This document shows, piece after piece, positions 51,325 through 59,297 of a stretch of 64,000 bases of DNA. Each line of letters starts with the position of its first letter. Position 1 is the stretch's first letter. The stretch covers positions 3,086,001 through 3,150,000 of the forward strand of contig NZ_CP041063.1 in the NCBI RefSeq assembly GCF_011082085.1, written 5' to 3'. The stretch is from Bacillus sp. Cs-700. Lineage in GTDB: Bacteria > Bacillota > Bacilli > Bacillales > Guptibacillaceae. A program made the translations under genes and the position numbers. The notes beneath the pieces were generated by a model. The model made no database searches. It was given only the letters and a program-made list of their open reading frames with translations, and was not told the DNA's origin.

Positions 51325-52707
51325 ATGAACAAAACACACGACTTTACTCAAGGAAATATTGCGAAACAAATGGTCTTTTTTTCGTTACCTATATTCTTAA
51401 CAAATTTACTCCAAACGTCGTATCAATTTATCGATAGCATTTGGGTCGGGAACTTACTCGGGGCAAATGCTCTTGGAGCGATTTCTATTGCAGCTCCGGT
51501 GATCTTTACTGTTCTTTCATTCATTATCGGGGTGAATAGTGCGACGTTAACCGTACTGTCTCAGAGGAAGGGAGCTTCTGATCAAAACGGACTCATTGAG
51601 TCACTAAACGCATTTGTTGTAGCTTTAACAATTCTCTCGGTTCTTTTTGGGATTATTGGGTTTCTTTTTACTGATCCCATTCTAAAATTTTTAGGAACGC
51701 CTGATGAGATATTTGAGAGTACGAAAGTGTACTTACGAATTAATTTTCTTGGTATTTTGTTTTTATTTGGCTATAACTTTATTGGGACAGTTTTACGGGC
51801 GCTTGGGGATAGCAAAACTCCGATTCGTTTCGTACTGTTTGCTGTTATTTTAAATACCGTATTGGACCCTCTTTTCATTTCTTATTTTAATTGGGGAATT
51901 GAAGGGGCAGCTTATGCGACAATTCTTTCACAAGGGGCTGCCTTTTTGTATGGGGTGATTTATTCTGTATGGAAATCTAAAATCCCATTTACAATTCCAC
52001 ATCTTCCTGATTCAAAAGAAATTAAGCGTATTTCCAAGCTAGGTATACCGGCAGGATTGCAAATGATGACTGTATCTGCAGGAGTAACAGCGATTATGGG
52101 AATTGTCGCGAGCTTTGGTACGCAAGTAGTTGCAGGGTTTGGAGCAGCACAAAGACTTGATCGCATTATCATGTTACCGGCATTTACACTTGGAGCAGCG
52201 GTGAACAGCATGGCTGGACAAAATATTGGCTCTGGGAAATGGGGTAGAGTATCTGCGATCTCTAAAAATGGGATTATTTTAATTCTTTCCGTTTCTCTTA
52301 CCATTAGTGCCATTATCTTTTTTTCTGCTGAATCAATGATTCGCCTGTTCATTAACGATCCAAAGACCATTGCCTTTGGTGAAAACTACTTAAAAACGGT
52401 TGCCTTTTTCTACCCGTTTCTTGGCATTAACTTTGTTTTAAACGGCGTCGTGAAAGCAGCAGGTGCGATGATTCAAGTGCTTGTACTTAATATTATTTCG
52501 TTCTGGGTCCTTCGTGTACCGCTTACTTATCTTTTCTCAAAATGGTTAGGCGCAGAGGGGATTGCATATGGAATAGGAGTAAGCTTTATCATCTCAAGTC
52601 TATTCGCGATCGCATATTACCGTTATGGGAAATGGCGTGAAATTGATTTGTTTGAAGGTAATCAAGAGACAAGTGATGACAAATTCCCTCAAAAAAAGAA
52701 TGGTTAA
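51325..52707 (+). CDS. MATE-family efflux transporter
   Basis: 460 residues with 12 membrane helices; start ATG after AAGAAGGGTATC. NorM/DinF-type features: F-S-L-P-I-F-L-T-N-L-L-Q-T-S-Y-Q-F-I-D, a second internally repeated half from about residue 235 (G-I-P-A-G-L-Q), and G-T-V-L-R-A-L-G-D-S-K-T-P. It exports cationic compounds in exchange for Na+ or H+. It is preceded by a sigma-B-like promoter, so it may belong to the stress regulon. The membrane-protein gene 86 bp later may be cotranscribed. Confidence 0.88.
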   Translation: MNKTHDFTQGNIAKQMVFFSLPIFLTNLLQTSYQFIDSIWVGNLLGANALGAISIAAPVIFTVLSFIIGVNSATLTVLSQRKGASDQNGLIESLNAFVVALTILSVLFGIIGFLFTDPILKFLGTPDEIFESTKVYLRINFLGILFLFGYNFIGTVLRALGDSKTPIRFVLFAVILNTVLDPLFISYFNWGIEGAAYATILSQGAAFLYGVIYSVWKSKIPFTIPHLPDSKEIKRISKLGIPAGLQMMTVSAGVTAIMGIVASFGTQVVAGFGAAQRLDRIIMLPAFTLGAAVNSMAGQNIGSGKWGRVSAISKNGIILILSVSLTISAIIFFSAESMIRLFINDPKTIAFGENYLKTVAFFYPFLGINFVLNGVVKAAGAMIQVLVLNIISFWVLRVPLTYLFSKWLGAEGIAYGIGVSFIISSLFAIAYYRYGKWREIDLFEGNQETSDDKFPQKKNG

Positions 52708-52793
52708 ATGGTCAAGGAAAGTATCGTCTTTTAACTGTTTCCTGCGTTACAATGGACAATGGAGTCTATGCAGTTAAAGAGAGGATGCCATCA

Positions 52794-53387
52794 TTGAAAA
52801 TGAAGCGTTTTTTGTTCTATGTAGTTGGGTTATTCATATTAACAGCTGGGATAACATTAACCATCAAATCAGATATTGGTGCGGGGGCCTGGGATGCCCT
52901 TAATGTTGGATTATCGGAAACAATCGGATTTACAGTTGGCAGTTGGGTCATTATTGTTGGGATGATCTTAATTATTGTAAACGCAATTCTAATGAGAGCT
53001 TGGCCGGATTTCTTTGCACTCATTACAATTATTGTTACAGGTTTATTCGTTGATTTTTGGTTATTAACATTATTTGCAGATTGGACGATTTCTGATGTTT
53101 TCATGGCATACGCTGTTTTTGCAATTGGAATGATCTTGGTAGGACTTGGAATCGCAATTTATCTTCAAGCGAAGTTTGCCGTTATTCCGATTGATGGGTT
53201 AATGCTTGCGATACATCACAAAACAGGTCTAAGCATTCGAACTTCAAAAACAATTGGTGAGCTGATTGCCCTACTTGCCGCTGTTATTTTAGGAGGGCCG
53301 ATCGGAATCGGTACACTGGCTATTACATTTGGTATTGGTCCACTTGTACAGTTTTTCTATCCTGCTTTTGAAAAAATGAACGCTTAA
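52794..53387 (+). CDS. YczE-family membrane protein
   Basis: 197 residues from TTG 52794, eight bases after AGAGGATG; the in-frame ATG at 52752 lacks a ribosome site. Five hydrophobic helices; T-I-K-S-D-I-G-A-G-A-W-D-A-L-N-V-G-L-S and V-G-S-W-V-I-I-V-G match the YczE/YitT-like family. In B. subtilis YczE is needed for surfactin production by an unknown mechanism. Confidence 0.77.
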   Translation: MKMKRFLFYVVGLFILTAGITLTIKSDIGAGAWDALNVGLSETIGFTVGSWVIIVGMILIIVNAILMRAWPDFFALITIIVTGLFVDFWLLTLFADWTISDVFMAYAVFAIGMILVGLGIAIYLQAKFAVIPIDGLMLAIHHKTGLSIRTSKTIGELIALLAAVILGGPIGIGTLAITFGIGPLVQFFYPAFEKMNA

Positions 53388-53402
53388 GCGTTCGTTTTTT
53401 TT
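53372..53402 (+). terminator. Terminator after yczE-like gene
   Basis: GAACGCTTAAGCGTTC, a perfect 16-bp palindrome flanked by AAAAAAT and GTTTTTTTT. Confidence 0.82.
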
Positions 53403-53546
53403 ATTTAGAATGGATGTTTAAATATTAATGACGACTAAGGCTTTAAATATCTCACTTTGTTGGATAAAAGAAAGGTTTCTAGAAAAAAATACGGATATGA
53501 GTCTGAATCATTCGTATTGAACAGTTGCCAACAAAGGAGAATTAAA

Positions 53547-54341
53547 ATGAAGAAATTAGTCTTAATTATCCTACTTTTAACCTTTATCTCGCCACTAAAT
53601 TCCTTAGCTGCCGAGGGGAAGAAAGCAGGAAATAATCAATCGCTACAAGTTCCAGATTCGACGGTCAATATTTCAAAGGAGAACACATACCCTAACCCAG
53701 CCCAAGATTTACCCACTTTACAGCCGAGTGAGCTAACAAAAGAGTTGACTGGCTCAGCTGAGGTTCGTATCGAAAATCCTGAGCTAATCCAGATATTAAA
53801 TGACTCTTCCATTTCACCATCTAAGCTTGCGATTGGCTATCGTGCGAGCATCTATCTAGGTAAGTGGGCGCTGAATTATGACTCTGCTGAGACAAATGTT
53901 AATTGGCAATTTAAGCAGGCGAATGTGAACCGAGTGGACAATAGAGGCGGAAGTGGTCCAGTTCAAATGACATACCGTCAAGAAGAAGAGAAAAAAGTAA
54001 ACGGCGGCCTAACTGCCTCAATTCCTGACAGTGAAGATGTAAAGAAAATGATGATGATGAAGGCTTCTGAAAAAACAAAGCTATCTCTTTCTTTTCAAAC
54101 AATGATTGGGAAAGATACGAAAAAAGGGAATGTTTATAACGTTGGTGCACAACATTATGGGACACTGACAAGTTTTGTACCTGCTGTAAATGAGAAAGGC
54201 AAAGTAACCTATGGTGAAGTGTATCTTGTGTTAAAAGGAAGCAAAATGAAATTGGAAGTACGAAATGTAACACAGCAGGGAATTGGGGCATGGATACCTG
54301 TTCAGGATTATTTAAGTTTTGAATTTAATACCCGTCAGTAA
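53547..54341 (+). CDS. yfkD: YfkD-family secreted protein
   Basis: 264 residues from ATG 53547, with AAAGGAGAATTAAA before it; this equals the length I recall for B. subtilis YfkD. The signal peptide is M-K-K-L-V-L-I-I-L-L-L with probable cleavage after S-L-A-A. The remainder is a beta-rich extracytoplasmic domain (I-G-Y-R-A-S-I-Y-L-G-K-W, N-V-N-W-Q-F-K). Function unknown. The ORF extends upstream without a ribosome site. Confidence 0.85.
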   Translation: MKKLVLIILLLTFISPLNSLAAEGKKAGNNQSLQVPDSTVNISKENTYPNPAQDLPTLQPSELTKELTGSAEVRIENPELIQILNDSSISPSKLAIGYRASIYLGKWALNYDSAETNVNWQFKQANVNRVDNRGGSGPVQMTYRQEEEKKVNGGLTASIPDSEDVKKMMMMKASEKTKLSLSFQTMIGKDTKKGNVYNVGAQHYGTLTSFVPAVNEKGKVTYGEVYLVLKGSKMKLEVRNVTQQGIGAWIPVQDYLSFEFNTRQ

Positions 54342-54365
54342 CCAGCAGAAATGCTGGTTATTTTT
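54339..54365 (+). terminator. Terminator of yfkD
   Basis: TAACCAGCA and TGCTGGTTA enclose a GAAA loop and are followed by TTTTT. Confidence 0.85.
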
Positions 54366-54486
54366 ACGAACAAGGACAATTCTTTTGAGGTTGGGGATAA
54401 TTACCTGAGAGAGTTGTAAGGTATTGCGGATAGAAAGTAGATCAAACTTCACACACTAAATAGGAGGGTAGAGAAGGAGGGGTTAG

Positions 54487-55266
54487 ATGAGAATAGCTTT
54501 ATTAACAATTGTTCTATTTGTGGGCACGATGACTGGAGCACATGCGATCGATAATGAATCGCATGACTGGTATTTCAAACGTAGTAAAAATCATGCACCC
54601 GCTACGACAGAACCTGAATTTCAAGAAATGCTAAAACCGTATGATAGTTATTTTATTGGTCAGTCAGAGAAAAAAGAGCTATATATGACGTTTGATAACG
54701 GGTATGAAAATGGTTATACAGATGAAATCTTAGACGTTCTAAGAAAAGAAGAAGTACCTGCAACTTTCTTTGTAACGGGACATTACTTGAGAGATCAACC
54801 CGATCTTGTGAAGCGAATGGTGAAAGAGGGGCATCTTGTTGGAAATCATTCGTGGAGCCATCCAGATATGACGGCGATTTCTGATGATAAAATAAGGACC
54901 GAGTTACGTAAGGTTAAAGAGGAATATGCTCGTTTAACGGGAGACGAGACGATGCAATATTTACGACCGCCGCGTGGGGTTTTTAGCGAACGATCACTCG
55001 CAATTTCTCATGAAGAAGGATACCATAACATCTTCTGGTCACTCGCTTATAAAGATTGGGAAACGAATAAGCAAAAGGGTAGTCAGTATGCGTATGACTC
55101 GATCATGAAACAGGTGCATCCCGGCGCCATCATGCTACTTCATACCGTTTCAAAAGATAACGCAGAAGCTCTTGAAAAGGTTATCCAAGATTTAAAGAAA
55201 GAGGGCTATACGTTTAAGAGTCTTGATGATCTTGTTTTGAAGGGAAAACTGCCGACTATGCCTTAA
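54487..55266 (+). CDS. pdaA: N-acetylmuramic acid deacetylase PdaA (spore cortex)
   Basis: 259 residues. Short signal peptide ending near A-H-A, then a NodB polysaccharide deacetylase domain with the PdaA-type variant T-F-D-N-G-Y-E-N-G in place of T-F-D-D-G, H-S-W-S-H-P-D metal site and R-P-P-R-G. The end has L-L-H-T-V-S. PdaA makes muramic delta-lactam in the spore cortex with CwlD and is needed for germination. Start ATG 54487 after GAAGGAGGGG. It has its own terminator. Confidence 0.92.
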   Translation: MRIALLTIVLFVGTMTGAHAIDNESHDWYFKRSKNHAPATTEPEFQEMLKPYDSYFIGQSEKKELYMTFDNGYENGYTDEILDVLRKEEVPATFFVTGHYLRDQPDLVKRMVKEGHLVGNHSWSHPDMTAISDDKIRTELRKVKEEYARLTGDETMQYLRPPRGVFSERSLAISHEEGYHNIFWSLAYKDWETNKQKGSQYAYDSIMKQVHPGAIMLLHTVSKDNAEALEKVIQDLKKEGYTFKSLDDLVLKGKLPTMP

Positions 55267-55294
55267 GAAAGACTGCCAGAGATGGCAGTCTTTT
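55267..55294 (+). terminator. Terminator of pdaA
   Basis: AAAGACTGCC pairs with GGCAGTCTTT around AGAGAT, ending in TTTTG. Confidence 0.82.
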
Positions 55295-55391
55295 GTATGT
55301 GGTTTGGAAGGGGAATGTACTTCAATGTACAACTAGTAATCAAGTACGGTATTTGCGATAATATACAGGACATGATGAAGGGGGCGGTATC

Positions 55392-56261
55392 GTGTGGGCT
55401 GAGAAAATATTTCTTCCAAAACCGTACAATGTGAATCGACTTTTCCGAAGATTAAACATGGATCCGCTTCAGTGCGTTGATGATTATAATCAAATCATTA
55501 AAGTTCCGTTAATCATACAACAACAAAGAGAAGTTTATTCTGTTCAGTCCATTGGAACAGACGAACAACCTTGCTTTGAGATAAGTGGACAAGATGATAG
55601 CAAAAGAGAAGAAGCTGTTACTCGCATTAACCAAATGTTTGACTTACAAATGGATACGCCTAGTATCTCTTCAACATTTAGAAAAACAGATCTTAATTCA
55701 TTAGTCGACGATTATATAGGTATGCCTATTATTTGTGAGCCTGATGTGTACAGTGCTTTACTAAAGAATATTGTTCATCAGCAGCTTAATATGAAGTTTG
55801 CTTATACTCTAATGTATCGCTTTGTGACGCGTTATGGTATTAAAATTGGTGACGTATGGTTTTATCCTAACCCCGAGGTTGTAAGCAAGCTTAAGGTAGA
55901 TGAGCTGCGAGAGCTACAATTTAGTAAAAGAAAAGCTGAATACGTGATTGGAATTGCAGAAAAGATTGTGTCTTGTGATCTTAAATTAGAGAAACTCTAT
56001 GCACAAACGAATAAGGAAGTGTATGATGAGTTACTACCAATCAGAGGCGTTGGTCCTTGGACAGTTGAATGTGTCCTTCTTTTTGGTTTAGGAAGAAAGG
56101 ATATTTTGCCAGCTGGTGATGTAGGCATTCAAAATGCCCTCATGAAGTGGTATCAGCTACCAACGAAGCCGTCAAAAGAAGAAGTACAGGCTTATAGAAA
56201 GAAGTGGTCACCGTATTCGAGTTATGTTTCCATGTATTTATGGGAAAGCTTAAGCGGTTAA
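55392..56261 (+). CDS. yfjP: DNA-3-methyladenine glycosylase-like protein (YfjP)
   Basis: 289 residues from GTG 55392 with AAGGGGGCGG upstream. The C-terminal half is a HhH-GPD base-excision domain: L-L-P-I-R-G-V-G-P-W-T-V-E-C hairpin and the catalytic Asp in I-L-P-A-G-D-V-G-I-Q. I-V-H-Q-Q-L-N precedes it. This matches AlkA-type glycosylases and B. subtilis YfjP. It removes alkylated bases from DNA. Fifteen bp separate it from the rRNA methyltransferase gene, so they are cotranscribed. Confidence 0.87.
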   Translation: MWAEKIFLPKPYNVNRLFRRLNMDPLQCVDDYNQIIKVPLIIQQQREVYSVQSIGTDEQPCFEISGQDDSKREEAVTRINQMFDLQMDTPSISSTFRKTDLNSLVDDYIGMPIICEPDVYSALLKNIVHQQLNMKFAYTLMYRFVTRYGIKIGDVWFYPNPEVVSKLKVDELRELQFSKRKAEYVIGIAEKIVSCDLKLEKLYAQTNKEVYDELLPIRGVGPWTVECVLLFGLGRKDILPAGDVGIQNALMKWYQLPTKPSKEEVQAYRKKWSPYSSYVSMYLWESLSG

Positions 56262-56279
56262 ATAGAAGGAGAGATTTTG

Positions 56280-57677
56280 TTGGATAACAAAAAGGTGAAA
56301 GGGACAGGACTTACGAACGGTCAAACCATTCCTTTAACAATTAAACGATTAGGCATAAACGGGGAAGGTGTAGGATTCTTTAAGAGAACGGTTGTTTTTG
56401 TACCAGGAGCACTGCCTGGGGAAGAAATTACAGCTGAAGTGACAAAAGTTTTCCCTAACCGAGCAGAAGCCAAAGTAAAACGGCTTCGTAAAAAGTCAAA
56501 GGATCGTGTTACTCCTCCATGTCCTGTTTATGAAGAATGTGGTGGATGTCAGTTGCAACATATGAGTTATCAGGCTCAATTACGTGAGAAGCGTGATATT
56601 GTGATTCAGTCGTTTGAGCGGCATGCAAAATTAGGTGAAAACGATTTAACTATAAAACCCGTTATTGGAATGGAAGATCCATGGAATTATCGAAACAAGA
56701 GCCAGCTGCAGGTTAGGAAGCAAAAAGGAAAGGTCATTGCAGGGTTATATGGCGCGGGTTCTCATGAACTTGTTGAACTGACAAATTGCCTCGTTCAACA
56801 TCCTGAAACAAATCGCGTTACACGTCAGGTTGTAAACATTCTACAGGATTTAAACATTTCAATTTATCATGAAAAAAAGCGAAATGGTCTTGTTCGGACC
56901 ATTGTGACAAGAGTGGGGTTTGAAACAGGTCAAATTCAACTTGTTCTTGTTACTTCAGAAGAAACGATTCCTAGAAAAGAATTGTTAATGAAAGAAATTA
57001 AGAAAAGACTGCCAGAAGTTAGATCCGTTATTCAAAATGTAAATGGGAAACGAACTTCGCTAATATTTGGTGAGAAAACTCTTTTATTAGAAGGAGAAGA
57101 AGTGATTCAAGAGTCTTTAGGTGATTTGAATTTCGAATTATCTGCTCGTGCTTTCTTCCAACTTAATCCACTTCAAACGGTAAAACTATATGATGAAGTA
57201 AAAAAAGCCGCTGATCTTACTGGTAACGAAAATGTCATTGATGCTTATTGTGGAGTGGGTACCATTGGTCTTTGGCTTGCTGAGGAAGCCAAAGAAGTAA
57301 GAGGAATGGATGTCATCAAAGAGTCAATTGATGATGCAAGGGAGAATGCTCGAAGACACGGTTATGAGTCAAAAATGACTTATGATGTTGGAAAAGCAGA
57401 AGAAGTTGTACCGAAGTGGATAAAAGAAGGGTTTAAGCCAAATGTTATCGTGGTGGATCCCCCTAGAACAGGTTGTGATGATACTTTATTAGCTACGATG
57501 GTGAAAGCGAAAGCAGATCGCATTGTTTATGTATCGTGTAATCCTTCTACTTTGGCCAAAGATGCCAGCTACTTAATGAAAAAAGGATATCAGCTAGAGC
57601 AATTGCAACCAGTTGATATGTTCCCACAAACCTCTCATGTAGAAGTGGTATCCGTTTTCAAGAAAAAGCAGCGCTAA
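56280..57677 (+). CDS. yfjO: TrmA/RumA-family 23S rRNA (uracil-5-)-methyltransferase (YfjO-type)
   Basis: 465 residues. TTG 56280 is eight bases from AAGGAG; the TTG one codon earlier is also possible. An N-terminal TRAM domain ([12 protein letters not shown]) is followed by the iron-sulfur cysteines [10 protein letters not shown]. The methyltransferase part has [11 protein letters not shown] near residue 325, V-D-P-P-R-T-G-C and the catalytic Cys in Y-V-S-C-N-P. It makes m5U in 23S rRNA. B. subtilis has two such paralogues, RlmCD (YefA) and YfjO; position favours YfjO. Confidence 0.85.
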   Translation: MDNKKVKGTGLTNGQTIPLTIKRLGINGEGVGFFKRTVVFVPGALPGEEITAEVTKVFPNRAEAKVKRLRKKSKDRVTPPCPVYEECGGCQLQHMSYQAQLREKRDIVIQSFERHAKLGENDLTIKPVIGMEDPWNYRNKSQLQVRKQKGKVIAGLYGAGSHELVELTNCLVQHPETNRVTRQVVNILQDLNISIYHEKKRNGLVRTIVTRVGFETGQIQLVLVTSEETIPRKELLMKEIKKRLPEVRSVIQNVNGKRTSLIFGEKTLLLEGEEVIQESLGDLNFELSARAFFQLNPLQTVKLYDEVKKAADLTGNENVIDAYCGVGTIGLWLAEEAKEVRGMDVIKESIDDARENARRHGYESKMTYDVGKAEEVVPKWIKEGFKPNVIVVDPPRTGCDDTLLATMVKAKADRIVYVSCNPSTLAKDASYLMKKGYQLEQLQPVDMFPQTSHVEVVSVFKKKQR

Positions 57678-57726
57678 AATCGTCAGTCGCGTAGTGTCGA
57701 CTGAAAAACGAAAGTAGTCATCAACA

Positions 57727-57899
57727 ATTTCCACAGACTTATACACACATTGAAGAGAGTTCACAAGCGTTACCAACAAATTTATCAACATTATCCACAA
57801 GAACTGTTGATATTATCAACAGTTCTGGATGTTAATAAATTTTCCTGTTGTGGAGAGGATTATGAAATTTTGTCCACAATATTAACAGTCTGTGGATAA
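57727..57899. other. DnaA-box cluster
   Basis: Within the AT-rich 292-bp gap after yfjO: TTATACACA (57739-57747), TTATCCACA (57791-57799) and, on the minus strand, TTATCCACA (57891-57899) all fit TTATNCACA exactly. One-mismatch boxes are TTGTCCACA (57870-57878) and TTATCAACA (57782-57790 and 57813-57821); weaker copies lie at 57727-57735 and 57849-57857. A 27-bp palindrome (57800-57826) sits in the middle. It has the look of a DnaA-binding cluster outside oriC. Confidence 0.7.
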
Positions 57900-57940
57900 C
57901 ATGTTGTTAACTTCAGAATTGCATGTTTGTTCTGAATTTT

Positions 57941-57966
57941 AAAAGGGACCAGTGCGGTCCCTTTTT
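57941..57966. terminator. Terminator of yfhD (minus strand)
   Basis: AAAAGGGACC and GGTCCCTTTT around AGTGC, just past the yfhD stop. T runs occur on both strands. Confidence 0.82.
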
Positions 57967-57969
57967 GTG

Positions 57970-58140
57970 TTATTTGTTTTTCTTGTTACGCTGATCTGCT
58001 GCTCGTGCTCTTTCTGCTGCTTTCGCATCAGCTGAATCGAATTCATTTGCGAATTCTACATCTTCGTTTTGTGCTGATGGAATTGGGTTTTTAGCTTGAC
58101 GTTTTTGTTTACCTTCTGAATAATTTGGACGTTTTGCCAT
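57970..58140 (-). CDS. yfhD: YfhD-family small protein
   Basis: 56 residues from ATG 58140, ten bases after AGGAG. Charged, with E-D-V-E-F-A-N-E-F then an Ala/Arg-rich helix A-A-E-R-A-R-A-A-D-Q-R, as in the YfhD family. It lies with yfhE and yfhF as in B. subtilis. YfhD is thought to be associated with sporulation; the role is unknown. Confidence 0.75.
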   Translation of the reverse strand: MAKRPNYSEGKQKRQAKNPIPSAQNEDVEFANEFDSADAKAAERARAADQRNKKNK

Positions 58141-58220
58141 CTTAATCAGCTCCTGTAAATGTGTTTGGAGAGGTTCTCTCCACTCATTAGGATGGCTTTT
58201 TATCAGTTAATTATTCATAT

Positions 58221-58334
58221 TTACTTATGACCAGCCCTGTCAGCACGTTTAAATTCACGTCCAAAAAGTACATCTTGTGTTTTGGTTAACGTCATTTTCG
58301 ATTCTTTGTTATCTCTACCTTTCCGTTTATCCAC
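58221..58334 (-). CDS. yfhE: YfhE-family small protein
   Basis: 37 residues from GTG 58334, eight bases after AGAGGG. M-D-K-R-K-G-R-D-N-K...L-T-K-T-Q-D-V-L-F-G-R-E-F-K-R-A-D-R-A-G follows the YfhE pattern. Its start codon lies inside a perfect DnaA-box sequence, TTATCCACA (58327-58335). Function unknown. Confidence 0.75.
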   Translation of the reverse strand: MDKRKGRDNKESKMTLTKTQDVLFGREFKRADRAGHK

Positions 58335-58462
58335 AATAATCCCTCTCTTCTTTAACTTGGTACTAGCATTGCCATCAAAAAAAGTTCTATGCACATGTGG
58401 ACAAAGGACATTTGCAAACCATTTGTTGTTAGTGAACTAAAAAAAGTTCCTCAGAAAGGAAC

Positions 58463-59017
58463 TTATGCTTCCATTTGAACCTCAACAGACTCTAGTCCTT
58501 CACGCATTACATGAAGATGGTAGTTGTCGCGTTCGATTTCATATAAATGATATGACTTTTCTCCAGAATTGATTTTATGATAAACGTCTGGCCATTTGTC
58601 ATCGGCTTTTTCAACATAAGGAATTTTTTCAGCTGCTTTTTGCGACCGCGTGTTTTCCTTGTTGATTCTCATAAAAATGGTTTTGATTTGCTTATCAAAA
58701 AACAACTCGTTGAAAAAGGCTTCTTTTGCAAGTTGATTGTACCCTTTACCGTGATAAGGAGTTCCGATCCAGGTGCCGAGAAATCCGGTTTCTTGTTCGA
58801 TATCATATAAATTAATCGTACCGATTGGATTACCCCATTCATCTAGAATGGTTCGAGAAACGAGCTCCCCCTGTTCCTCGGCTTCAATGAGTTGTTTGGT
58901 TAAGAACAAATATTCTTCGTAAGAGCTTGCTTTATGACGCACGAATGGGAAGACAGCTGGGTCAACCATCAAGTCAAATAGCACATGACATTCCGACAGG
59001 TCACGATGTTTAATCAT
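58463..59017 (-). CDS. GNAT-family N-acetyltransferase
   Basis: 184 residues from ATG 59017, with GGAGGGAAACTC before it; an upstream in-frame extension runs through a hairpin and is not real. RimJ/RimL-like: M-I-K-H-R-D-L-S-E-C-H, then G-T-I-N-L-Y-D-I-E and the acetyl-CoA loop G-T-P-Y-H-G-K-G-Y-N. Substrate unknown. Its leader contains an unusual tRNA-like segment and a long inverted repeat. Confidence 0.78.
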   Translation of the reverse strand: MIKHRDLSECHVLFDLMVDPAVFPFVRHKASSYEEYLFLTKQLIEAEEQGELVSRTILDEWGNPIGTINLYDIEQETGFLGTWIGTPYHGKGYNQLAKEAFFNELFFDKQIKTIFMRINKENTRSQKAAEKIPYVEKADDKWPDVYHKINSGEKSYHLYEIERDNYHLHVMREGLESVEVQMEA

Positions 59018-59042
59018 GAGTTTCCCTCCTGTCGAGGGCAGA

Positions 59043-59097
59043 CGAATCCCCACCCTCGAATAATAGTATGTTGAATTATTATTCGGGGTGGGAATCG
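59043..59097 (-). repeat. Long inverted repeat in the GNAT leader
   Basis: The arms at 59043-59064 and 59078-59097 pair over about 18 bp with a bulged T and one C-A mismatch; the core is CGAATAAT/ATTATTCG plus CCCACCC/GGGTGGG. There is no T run after it on the minus strand, so it is not a normal terminator. It ends 26 bp upstream of the GNAT start. Confidence 0.7.
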
Positions 59098-59148
59098 AAC
59101 CCACTAGGACCAGTCATTGCTGGTGGCGCACCAATTGCCTTCCCATAT
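59081..59148 (-). other. tRNA-like (degenerate tRNA) element
   Basis: Minus strand: a perfect T-arm (GTGGG-TTCGATT-CCCAC), a D-arm-like GGC-AATTGGTGC-GCC with the GG loop motif, an anticodon-like stem ACCAG/CTGGT with only 6 loop bases, and a poor acceptor stem (ATATGGG with CCCGAAT). Too short and mispaired for a working tRNA; possibly a relic or a mimic. Confidence 0.4.
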
Positions 59149-59297
59149 TCAGATATGAAGTTGTTAGTTCATTTTATTTTAATTACAAAAGTATCATACT
59201 CGATTTATACAAAAAAAGATACTAGTTTTTCGCGTATTTTTGTCTGTAAAACGTAAACTTTTTGTAAGCCTCTACGTGACAGGAAAACCATAGTCAT

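Noticed and set aside
59018-59104. Longer N-terminus for the GNAT protein
   Set aside because: The extension is encoded by the inverted repeat and T-arm sequence; a strong ribosome site sits just before ATG 59017.
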